Shown here piece by piece: positions 32,680 through 43,700 of a stretch of 64,000 bases of DNA. Numbering within the stretch: the stretch's first letter is position 1; every line of letters begins with the position of its first letter. The DNA is from Eriocheir sinensis (lineage: Eukaryota > Arthropoda > Malacostraca > Decapoda > Varunidae), in the NCBI RefSeq assembly GCF_024679095.1, contig NC_066522.1, positions 12,572,753 through 12,636,752 on the forward strand. The letters are read 5' to 3'. Under the pieces are notes generated by a model, which worked only from the letters and a program-made list of their open reading frames with translations, did not search any database and was not told the DNA's origin. The position numbers and the translations under genes are program-made.

Positions 32680-33217
32680 GCTATGCTCAAGCTTCATGTC
32701 AAATCAAGAAGAATATGAAGATGTGACTGTACCGTGTATCATCTTGAGAAACTGAAAGGCTTTGTATGTTGTCATGAATATGCAGTGAAGGTCTCAGATC
32801 AATTCAATGTACTTGACACCTTTGAGTATTTTGAAGAACTGTAGGACACCTTTAAGTTGCAAAGGAGTGCATTGGAGAGCACCTGAGGTCATGGAGTGGC
32901 TGTACCTTTATAGGGACATTGGAAAATATTAAGAAGTCTCATTGCCAGACTTACTTGGACTCAGGACCAATATAGGGCAGTCACATAAGACTAGAGCTCT
33001 TATGAGGAGAATTAAGGAGAGATTTCAGAAGTCTTGCTGGGGATGCTGAGGGTGATTTCAATGCTAATGCCTTCCAACCTACTACTTACTGAGCCCTGAA
33101 GAACATCCACTCTGAGCTCCCCTCTTGAGTAAGGACTATCTGAAGAGCACATGATTGCCCCATGGACATAGGGTTCATAGGACTGAGTACTTTGAGCAGC
33201 TGTACATAGCAAACCCT

Positions 33218-33250
<33 letters not shown>

Positions 33251-33390
33251 AGCTTGGGTTAACACCCAATAAGTTGACAACTGACCACATCCTAGCACTT
33301 CATATACCGGGGAGCGCAAGTGGAGTTGTTGGTAAGAATATGGAGCCACCCTCCCTAACAAGTAATCCAGACAATAATATAGAGCCACCC
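32680..33390 (+). mobile_element. RTE-type retrotransposon fragment, degenerate
   Basis: Plus-strand phrases in order are 'VSDQFNVLDTFEYFEEL', 'KTRALMRRIKERFQKSLAGD', 'NANAFQPTTY*ALKNI' and, after an (AG)n interruption at 33221-33249, 'TDHILALHIPGSASGVV'. This matches the region before and into the RT domain of RTE-like polymerases. Stops and frameshifts are frequent. It belongs to the same broad family as 60665-61930. Confidence 0.65.
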
Positions 33391-33805
33391 AGAACCAGTA
33401 TAATATGTAGTGGCATAACATTGAGTAGCCTATCTTATCTTGCCCAACCACAAGGAGATATATCTTGCATACCTATCAGTCCACTTTTCCTGGAAGGTCG
33501 TAAGGTTCAAATTATGTTTCATAACACAAGTTAGCCCCCCTGCAGGTATCCATGCATCAGCATTTTCTTACATACAAGAAGGTGTATCCTCGTGTTCAGT
33601 TCTACAAATATAAAAGATTATCAGTTTTCAAATGTTTCCAAAAGGCAACAGTGTTATGTCATTATAAATTTTACTGTGATTGTCTTAGTAGGCCCGCATC
33701 ATTGACACCCAAGCCTGTGTACTAGTTTGAAAAATCAGATAGTCCTATGCAATAAATTAATGTAGTCGACCGGGGTGCCAGATGCAGGGCAACCAGCTTT
33801 ATTTT

Positions 33806-34034
<229 letters not shown>

Positions 34035-34064
34035 ATCGTGGTAACCCGCATGTACTGGCCCTGT

Positions 34065-34360
34065 CTATTATCATCATCATCATTTCATCGACGCCTGCTC
34101 CTTTAGAGCTCCCACCAGGGGATGGCCACGGCAGAAGAATTTCCATCTTTATCGATCCCTCCTTGCCTGCTCAAATTTTCTCAAGGATCTTTCACCCCTT
34201 TCGATCCCTAACGTACTCTTGCACCCTATATCTCCATTTCACTGGAGTTCGTCCTCTAACATTCCCTCAATCCCTCTATCTCACTCACATACACCCTTCT
34301 GGTCATCTCACTCTCCTTCATTCGCTCCATGAGGCCAAACCACTTTAAACTAAGTCTGTC
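34065..34360 (-). mobile_element. 5'-truncated non-LTR copy, same family as 18785-19620
   Basis: The (ATC)n border, 'gagctcccaccaggggatgg' and the following 250 bp match the minus-strand element at 18785-19030 closely, with small indels. The similarity ends near 34350. It carries only the polymerase C-terminal end and 3' region. Confidence 0.85.
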
Positions 34361-34559
34361 GAAGATGAGCACCGAGGTCATGCGCAGCTTTAGCGTGTAC
34401 ACGTACCTTTACCATAATTATATACAGGCAGTGCCACTCACAGAAATGTCAACAGGGGGTCAAGGTCAATGCTACTTCGTCTGGTTTTGCAGTCTTGTGT
34501 TGATGGATCCCTTCTCTTTTATTGTACATCTGCAACAATAAACTATCAGTCAATCAAGG

Positions 34560-35098
34560 AAGTGAAGCATATCAGCACCAAACGTAAGCATCTCGATCCA
34601 AGCAAACACGTGTTGTTCTAACTGAGGAAAGAAGTTATCTGATATGACAATAAATTAGTAAGTGAAAGGGTGATGCAGGAATGATGGTAGCCACATCCTA
34701 TATATACTACATTGTTGGGGGAACTGTTGATTGATGGAATGGAATCGTTGGGGGAATCGTCAGAAGTATTGTCAGGGGAATTGTTGGGGAAAATGTTGCG
34801 GGAATTGTTGGAGCTAGTGTGTTGGGAGATTGTCACGGAATCGCTGGGGGAAATGTTGGGCACACTGTCGGGGGAAAAAATGGCGGAGACCTCGAGGTGA
34901 GTATTATCTCTCAACCAGTAAAGTGATATTTTAATAACTATGCCTACGTATTTGTAAGAAGTTTACGTAAAATTCAGTGCAATTCATAGCATGTGTGAGC
35001 TGTACTGATGAATGGTGATATTTCTTATACTTACTACACTTTATGAATGAGTATTGAACCCGCGAGTAAGGGGGGGATAGGTGCACTTTACTTAGCAC

Positions 35099-35100
<2 letters not shown>
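34560..35100. other. Stretch with diverged short tandem units, no gene
   Basis: At 34735-34900 loose units of 'ggggaattgttggggaaa' type recur about every 24-30 bp and yield complementary open frames on both strands. That points to a minisatellite and not to a gene. Confidence 0.5.
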
Positions 35101-35201
<101 letters not shown>

Positions 35202-35869
35202 GTAACCAAACCACTGCTTCAATGATTTTGAATACCCTGTCTTTTTTATAAGAAAATTTGTTATATTAGAAATCAGTGAACCAAGCACACAAGCTCACAA
35301 CGCAGCCGGAGGACGTAATACGATGTTAATAAAGTTCAAAATAGTTAGTGAGTTGTAAGCAAAGAGACTCGAAAACTCAAACTCGAAAAGAGAATTGAAT
35401 GTAAATCAAAATTAATGTAGTGAGTGCATGGATATGATGTGTAATGCCCGTGGGTGTACTGCATGGTAAGCACTGTAAATTATGTAACTTGTCTTTAGTA
35501 ACTTCATTATCCTCGTACTGTATACTATATATCTAGCTTCTTGGGTTGCGTTATTGTCTTACATTGTTGGCTAATGTGTGGAATAGCAAGATATGGTGAT
35601 GTGGACGTTGCAGTATTAGACATGACAAGTGGATCAGACACCGGGGGTCTGAGAGATGACCAGGCAGTCTCCTACAACACCTGCACGCGTGACCTCCAGC
35701 AGCGGTGATATGACGAGTGCTTTTGTTAAGTCCATTGTGCTCCAGACATTTTATTTAACCATAATAATAAATAAGATGATATGACTGATCTATTGCACAT
35801 TATGAAACTTGAGGGCTAGCTTGAGTAATTCATTATATAAGTTGTGTTGTTCAAGGGTTACTTTTATTT

Positions 35870-36025
35870 TTTTTTTTACGTCTTCGCCTGTAGCGCTGGG
35901 AGGCTTTCTTCAGGGGCCTGGTGGTCCAAGGAGGAAATCACTCGTTGGCAACTCTTTAGCCTGGGCAGCCACGCCCCCTTTTGTTGCAGGCTCCGTGGCA
36001 GTGCATAGAACACTGCTTCTTCAGC

Positions 36026-36071
<46 letters not shown>
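35870..36071 (-). repeat. Dispersed repeat with (TAA)n end
   Basis: A GC-richer block ('ctgggaggctttcttcaggg', 'tagcctgggcagccacgccc') runs into a (TAA)n array at 36029-36071, preceded by a T-run. The sharp edges and simple-repeat end indicate a short interspersed element. The family is unidentified. Confidence 0.55.
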
Positions 36072-36072
<1 letters not shown>

Positions 36073-36721
36073 ATATCATTGCAACCTTCAATTAAAATCA
36101 CCTTGTCGCTATATGACCATGATATGATTGACGCTTTATTCAGCAAACATCTCCAGCTTATAGTACAGTGGATGGATCTGTACCCAGTCATGGTAGCTGT
36201 ATGTTTTGATTAATAATAATACTCACTTATGTGTTCCTCATAAGAAATGAAGTTCTTAATGGTGCGCTGCAGTCCTGGCAGGTTTAGTGTTGGGCAATTG
36301 TGGGTATACTGATAGTTTTATGGTTTCATAGCAAAATGCATTGAGCAGATCATGGGTTTTTTTTTGTCATCATTATTTATTTAGTCTTTTTCTTTGCACG
36401 CTTCTATCCATTTTTTCTTAGTTTTTGGTCTTTGGAAATGAATGAAAGCTTATATATTTCTTCTTGTTTTCCATCTGAGTTGCCGTCGTGCTGCAACAAG
36501 GGTGACGCCAGCCAATCACCGTCCACGATGGGTTCTCATTAACATTTCTATTTCTATTTTTTATTCAATAACAATTGCTTAATACGATAAATAACAAAAA
36601 ATCGTCATCTTATTTTATTTTATTTTAATAGTTTATAACATTAAAAGCATCCAAGAGCTCCTAATAAAAAAGCTCATTTCGAATTTTGGTTCTCCACGTT
36701 CTATGCGAGTGACATTACCTC

Positions 36722-37024
36722 TTCTTTACCTTCCTTGTGGTGGTCGGCCCATGCCCGTCATGGCGCTGGCAATTTTTATAGTGGCACCATTTAGCCTATG
36801 CTTGGCTCATGCTACCCCCCGGAACTCATTCTTGAATCACTTTGACGATTTCTTCTAGAGTCTTTGTTGATGGGTGGTCTTCTGGACAGTATGTGGGAAG
36901 TCCTATTTTAGGCCACTCGGCGGTGAGTGAAAATGCCCAGGTGGTAGCGTAAGGATTCGAACCGACGTTGTCCATGGCGCGGTGAATGCGGGGCCCGAAC
37001 GCTAACCACTCAGCCACCGCCTAC
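36722..37024 (-). mobile_element. tRNA-derived SINE (family 2)
   Basis: On the minus strand the head reads 'gcggtggctgagtggttagc' (A box) and then 'ggttcgaatcctta' (B box). A body containing 'ctaccacctgggcattttca' follows, with a 3' part containing 'catgacgggcatgggccgac'. The SINE at 61241-61575 has the same order and wording, so this is a defined family. Confidence 0.85.
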
Positions 37025-37146
37025 TCTGCTGAGTAGTTAATTAGCATAACTTCTGTTGTTCAAGGGTTTGTTTGGGTAAATAATAGTGTTGTATAGTAAA
37101 ACGAAACACCTTGATGAATAGCTCGAGATCCATATAGGTACTCATT

Positions 37147-37215
37147 TGACGGTACTGATTGATTGATTGATTGATTGGTGTTTATTGTTGCAGACACAAC
37201 AAAGGAGTAGGGAGG
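37147..37215. repeat. (TGAT)n-linked dispersed repeat, copy 1
   Basis: 'attgattgattgattgg' is followed by 'tgtttattgttg' and 'acaacaaaggag', then 'gggaggaacatgcc'. A second copy with the same order lies at 37455-37513. Confidence 0.7.
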
Positions 37216-37389
37216 AACATGCCAAAATAAGAACCTTATCATAAATGGAAGTACCACAATGAATTTCAATAAGTGCATATAGCAGCTATATATCTGCCTA
37301 TATGTAGATGAGACTGAAAAAAAAGAAGTGGTCTTTTAATTGACACCATACAAATACGCATACATAGGCTACATCATAATTCCATATAA

Positions 37390-37394
37390 TTAAC

Positions 37395-37428
<34 letters not shown>
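37390..37428. repeat. (GT)n microsatellite
   Basis: A GT array about 300 bp upstream of the aldehyde dehydrogenase start codon. Confidence 0.95.
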
Positions 37429-37430
<2 letters not shown>

Positions 37431-37454
37431 GAAGTATAAAAGTGTGAAGATTCA

Positions 37455-37513
37455 TGATTGATTGATAAGTTTATTGTTGATTTTCACAACAAAGGAGAAG
37501 GGAGGAACATGCC
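37455..37513. repeat. (TGAT)n-linked dispersed repeat, copy 2
   Basis: Same blocks as 37147-37215. It lies about 210 bp upstream of the aldehyde dehydrogenase ATG and so may be within its promoter. Confidence 0.7.
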
Positions 37514-37723
37514 ATCCCTTCCTCCATCCAGTACATAGTGTAGGTAGTGTGAAAATGAGTCAAGGAGGACCGAAGAAGCGATACATAATGAGGAATAGGT
37601 CACAAGAAGAGGAAGAAAGGAGAAGGCGAAGCGGCCACCCCCAAATCTCCCTCACTCGGTCACTCCACTCCAACCGGCACCGCGAGCCACATCACGCTCA
37701 GTACTCCACACATCAGCCCCACC

Positions 37724-40700
37724 ATGCCTGTCAAGAAGCCGGAAATATTCTACACTAAGGTGAGAGGAAGTTAATATATAGTGTATCCCTCTAAATCTGT
37801 CTATAACGTGTGTCATTCAGGTTGAAGGGAGGGAGGGAGTGTTTGGTCTTCATGCACGCCAAGTTACTGTAGTCTGTCTTGTCAATATATATCACTGCCA
37901 GTATATATCACTTTGGCTTGTTTACTCTTAATATTGTAAAGACTATGAACTTTAAAGGTAAGAAATTAACCAAAAAAAGAACGTGTAATGGTAGTTTGAC
38001 AGCTAAAGTTCATTAACACCTCACTCACTGTCATAAGTAGATATACACAATAGAGTAATAGTGGAATGCATGACAGTGACAGTAGGATCATGTAGGTGTC
38101 ATATAAGTGGCTATCAACTGTGAGGGATAAGAACTGTGTCACATGGCAGTCTGATATAGCTTGAATACAATGAAGACACCATCACGTTTACATACACAAG
38201 AAAGGGTTTGAGTGGATTGCATGACAGTTGACAGTAGTAGTATAAGTCAGATCTTGAAGGGTCTAATGTGTCAGACTGATCATTCTTGTCAGTGTAAGGG
38301 CCTGACCAGCCACGGGGACAAGCTTCAGCAGTGTCACACCCCTAGCTACAACACTGTGACCTTGACCGTGGCTCCACTTGATTGTGGGTTGCTAGGCTGA
38401 ACGACTTGATGCCACACGTGTAAATGATTCCTCATGGATCATCAGTGATTGTCTCCAAACTCATGAGTGGATTGTTATTTTATCCCAGTCTCCAAATTTA
38501 TGAGTGGATTGTTAATTTATCCCAGGGGAACTTTTTTCATGAGACTGATTTGAACTTCATCTGCAAGGTGTGGGTTGCTATAGGCAGCCAGACAGCTCTA
38601 TGCTACATATATTAATGATTTCATATAGGTTATCAGTGGCTCTGTCTTCAAAGTAATGTGTGAATTTCTATATTTACCCACAGGGGAAGTGTTTTTAAAT
38701 GGTATCGGTGTAATTCCTTTTAAAAACATTGCTTTTGAATTAAGCCTCACATCTTGTAAATTTTCCTATTTTTTTAACCAATAGATATCCCCCATCATGT
38801 CTGTCAGGCTTTTATTTCTAGAAGTAAAGGAGGTGGAGGAGTATTATATTAGTAACAGGAGCACAGACTGTCACCACAGTTTATGTACCTTTACCAGGTT
38901 TACCCAGGGTTAAGGGAACAAGACAGGGCAGTAATTTAGATTAACATATTTAGAATCATGACACTTTTCTTAGCCTGATATATGAGTGCTCTTGCCTTGT
39001 AAGGGCTCTTGTTTTACTATCCTCAATAATACTCTGTAACAAGATTGTTGTGAATCAGTATGGGATAAATTATAGTTTAGTCTGCTTTTAGATCTGAAAA
39101 ATAATAAATAATTACTTTGTTGTAAGTAATGGTAAGTAATGCAATATTTTAATACCAACAACAACATCAACAGGGAATGCAATGAGTTTTTTCTCTTAAT
39201 TTTCTTATACATATTTAAGTAAATTTTCCCTTTTTCTTAGAATCATGCATATAGAGAAAAGCAGAGTCACTAGCAGTGAGTGTATATCGATGACAAGCTA
39301 ACGCTACCACTCATGTCTCAGCTCTTCATCAACAATGAATTCGTGGATGCAGCAAACGGGAAGACATTCAGTGTGCTGGACCCCTCCTCAGGGGAGGTCA
39401 TCTCCAACGTGAGCGAGGCATCTGCGGTCAGTGAACAAAGTTTCAGTTTTGTTCTGTCCTCCATGTCTCCATAATGTCTCTGATAAGTCCCAAGTGAAGA
39501 ATACAGTGCAGTCTTCTGCAAATAATATTTTTTATGTCTAACCTTAACAGGAGGATGTAGACAAGGCAGTGGCAGCAGCACGTGCAGCCTTCAGCAGCAA
39601 AGCCCCGTGGCGCACCATGGATGCTTCTCAGCGAGGAGAGCTCATGTACAAGGTAGTAATATTCGTGTTCACCAAGGTGATGCTAGCAGTGACACCAGAA
39701 AGGCTGTCCTCAACCCTAAATCAGCATTGTCTCTTTTGTGTGTCAAAGTAATGTGATAGTTTTGTTAGATTTGAAATATAGATTATCTTATGATTTTAAC
39801 TTTAGATTAAATGGTTGGGTAATATGTTTGAAATAAAAAATGTCACAAAAAATAATTTATCTTGCAGCTGTGTGACTTGATTGAACAAGACTCTGATTAC
39901 TTGGCTAGGCTGGACACCCTAGACAACGGCAAACCATACACAGAATGCTTGGGTGACCTCGATTACTCCGTCAAGACCCTCCGTTACTATGCTGGCTGGT
40001 GTGACAAGATTCATGGTGATACTGTTCCTTGTGGTAAGTTTTGCTTGTCTGACCTTCCTTCCTTCATCTGAGACACTTCAGAATCCTAGAACAGATATCT
40101 TTCCTCTTCATTTTCTGTGATAAGTCATTGAATTTTCTCAAAGAATAGAAGAGGAATATATTAAATGCTTCTTATTTGTTATTTTGAAGAGAAACATCAA
40201 ATAAGAAATTTTTAATTTGCCTCATGGCTCTTTCAAATATTTAAATTGATATTATAGAAACTGAATTTTTGCTGTTGGATAATCTTAAGTCTGGTTTCTT
40301 TTATCATATTTATCAGTAGTTGGTGAATACAGGTGACATGGATGCCCAACACGCATGTTCTTATTTTAGACGGCCCTTACATGTGCTTGACAAGGAAGGA
40401 GCCGGTGGGGGTGGTGGGCCAGATCATTCCCTGGAACTACCCTGTTATGATGCTGGCCTGGAAGTGGGGTCCTGCATTGGCCACTGGCTGCACTGTTGTC
40501 CTCAAGCCTGCTGAACTCACACCACTAAGTTCCCTTTATGTGGCCCAGCTAGCTAAGAAGGTTAGTGCAACAGATTACTTGTTGGTTTATGGCATGAGCT
40601 ACAAAGAAAATAATCAGACTATAATACATTAAACATGCATTAAAGCAAAAAAGATACAAATTTACACAGAAGTAGAAGTTTTTAGTAATACGTCTTACAT

Positions 40701-43700
40701 TAGAAGAGAGCAACACCTTTTATATTTAACTTTTTGCTTGTGATTTTGAATACCCTGTTTTTGATAAGAAAATTTCTGTTTGTCAAAATTTGAAATGGTG
40801 ATATATTGGTGAAGTCATCTGCATAGGAGTCTACTCTAAAGTGTTGAGAAGTGGGGATTGGGAGGCGATGCATGAATAAATTGAAAACTATTATTTGTTA
40901 GGAGCTGAGGTGGGTGTTCCCAGTATAAACACATTTATTGGTTATGCAGGCCGGCTTCCCTCCTGGTGTTTTGAACGTAGTGCCAGGGCTTGGAAATGTG
41001 GCCGGACATGCTGTAGCCCATCACCAGGATATTGATAAGGTATGTTACAGAATAACTGGCACAGTCCAACAATTGCTTCCCAAAACTAGTTAACATGACA
41101 TAAGGGAGCATTACTGACATTACTATCCTCATAGGTAACTTTCACTGTGAATCTCTAATTTTTCCCCAAAGGTGGCATTCACAGGATCAACAGCCATAGG
41201 AAGGAAGATCATGCAGGCTGCTGGTGTCTCCAACTTGAAGCGAGTGACCATGGAGCTGGGAGGCAAGAGTCCCTTGGTGGTGTGTGAAGACTGTGGAGAC
41301 CGTGAGTATCTTGATAACGCTGGCATCCTTACCTTCACAAGTAATCTGTGACACACATTACCATTCTTACAACTATAGTTTTTGTCATACATTTTGTTTG
41401 CTCTATCTCTTCATTCCAATCTACCTTTTACCAGCACTGAAGGAAAATTAATTATATTGCATGCCCATGTATTGGCTGTGCCAAAGAATGTACCATATCA
41501 CATTATACAAGACTACATGAATTGGGTTTGCATCCTTTTAACATTTAGGTGTTTAACTTGGTTCTTTGATTGCAAGAAAGTCATCATATTGTGTTAGTGG
41601 AGGTAATGTTAATTTCATAGATTTTCAGGTTATGGTGTTACTGCATGTGAATGTCTTTATTTATATCCTTTTATTTATTTATTTATATTTTTTTTTGTAT
41701 TACTAATGTTTTCATGTTTTCAAGTCTCTAACACTCCCAAATTACATAGAAAACTGACTGATAATAATGAAAAGAAAAATGAGTTGGAGAAACATAATTA
41801 GGATTGATTTGTCAAATAAATAATTTTTGAAACTTGTAACTGATATAAGATATATTTGATCTTCCTTGGTCAGTGGATGAGGCTGCTGAGCTGTGCCACA
41901 CTGCCATGTTTGGGAACCATGGCCAGAACTGCTGTGCTGGCTCCAGGACCTTTGTGCATGAGAGCATCTATGATGAGTTTATAAAGAGAGCTGTGAAGCT
42001 GGCTAAGGAGAGGATTGTGGGATGTCCTTTTGATGAGAAAACACAACAGGGCCCTCAGGTACACTTTAGTTACAGCTTGCCTCATTCAAATGCATCTTCT
42101 CTTTGTCTTTCAGTTACCTACATATATCCATAGTATGGATGCTCCATTTATTGTACAAACTCTTATTAACTTTTAAATGGCAAGCATCATAATTACATAG
42201 CTGGTAGAAAAAAATTAATGCTGATAAAGGCAGAAAGGCAAAGAGAAGAACTGAAACTGGCAGTAGTTATAAATAGTATCCACAGTCTTGGAATTTAGTC
42301 GTAAAGCTCAGGAGATTTTGATGTTTAGGTTGGGAAGACCTGTGTGGAGGGAGGCACAAGGCCACGGAAACCATGGTAACTGATATAATCAACAGAACTT
42401 GGAAATAGCTGGCAGAGGTTTCAAGATTGTGTGCATAAAAAGGGATGCAAATTAGGAATCTTTAAACTTTATTTTTCTTTTTGAGTGATTTGTCCCTTAA
42501 ATATTTTTCATTTGTAATCCTAACACATTAACAAGAGAGGAGGAGGATGGCAGAAGAGGGTGATGGTTAACTTACACATAACACAAAGAGCAAGACATAC
42601 CACTGAAGTACTAAGGTAAAGACTCAGTAAATGTCCCTCTGCAATGACAGGTGAGCCAGCAGCAGATGGAGCGTATATTGGGCTACATTGAGAAGGGCAA
42701 GGCTGAGGGGGCCCGCCTAGAGTGTGGGGGAGCCAGGCTGGGGAACAAAGGCTACTTCGTCCAACCAACAGTGTTTTCTGAGGTGACAGACAACATGACC
42801 ATTGCCAAGGAGGAGGTGAGTGCAGAAATATCTGATTTACTGTTCATAAACATACATCATGGTCTTAGATTCAGGGGTCACTTCATCTTTGCCCCGAGTT
42901 GAAGGAGTCAAGTCTGAAATAGTGCTGAATTCTTTTTAGGTATTAGTGACTTTCTGTAAAAGTGATTAGGTGACAGGAAGACTCATTGGCTGCTCTGAAC
43001 TTGCTAATAGTGTAAGGCGCTAATTTATATACATGGGTATCATATAGATATGTGTGGAATGTGTGCTGCAGTAGATGGTCAGTTTAGTGTCGCAATGTTT
43101 CGGCGAGGTCAGGTTATTGTGAGTGACGACAGCAGGAGAAATTCCGCTGAGTTGACACCAGGACACCGCCGCCCAGAAAGAAGCTGCCAGGAGGAGAGAG
43201 AGTGTGTATGCCGCAATAGATGTTCAGTTTAATGTCACAATGTTAAGGCGAGGTCAGATTGTTAGTGACGACAGCGGAAGGAATTCTGATGTCGTCACTC
43301 TCACAACAGTCTGACCTCTCCTAAACATTGCGACATGGAACTGAGCATCTATTGCGGTATATATTCCGCACATATCTATATGATACCTTTATGCATTAGT
43401 GCCATACAATAGGGCATGAATTTCAGAGCATTAAACTCCAATTTTTGAGATTTTGTTTGAGCTTGAATGACTGCTAAATGTTATATGCACTTGTATTTAT
43501 TGCCAGTGATGTGGAGTAGTCCATTTTTTTCTATTTATTTATTTATTTATTTATTTTATTTGCAGGATCATTAGGTGTTTCATCCACCCATAATCTCCAT
43601 AATGATTTTAAGTTGTTAATGCTCTGTTTGATCTTGGATATACCTATCATATATCTGCTCACCATCAATGCCATTGTTTAGACTTTATTCATTTAATTGT

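Noticed and set aside
39313..39321. ATG at 39313 as the aldehyde dehydrogenase start
   Set aside because: It lies inside the acceptor region (atgtctcag). The exon at 37724-37759 supplies a better start and the family-typical residues before LFINNEF.
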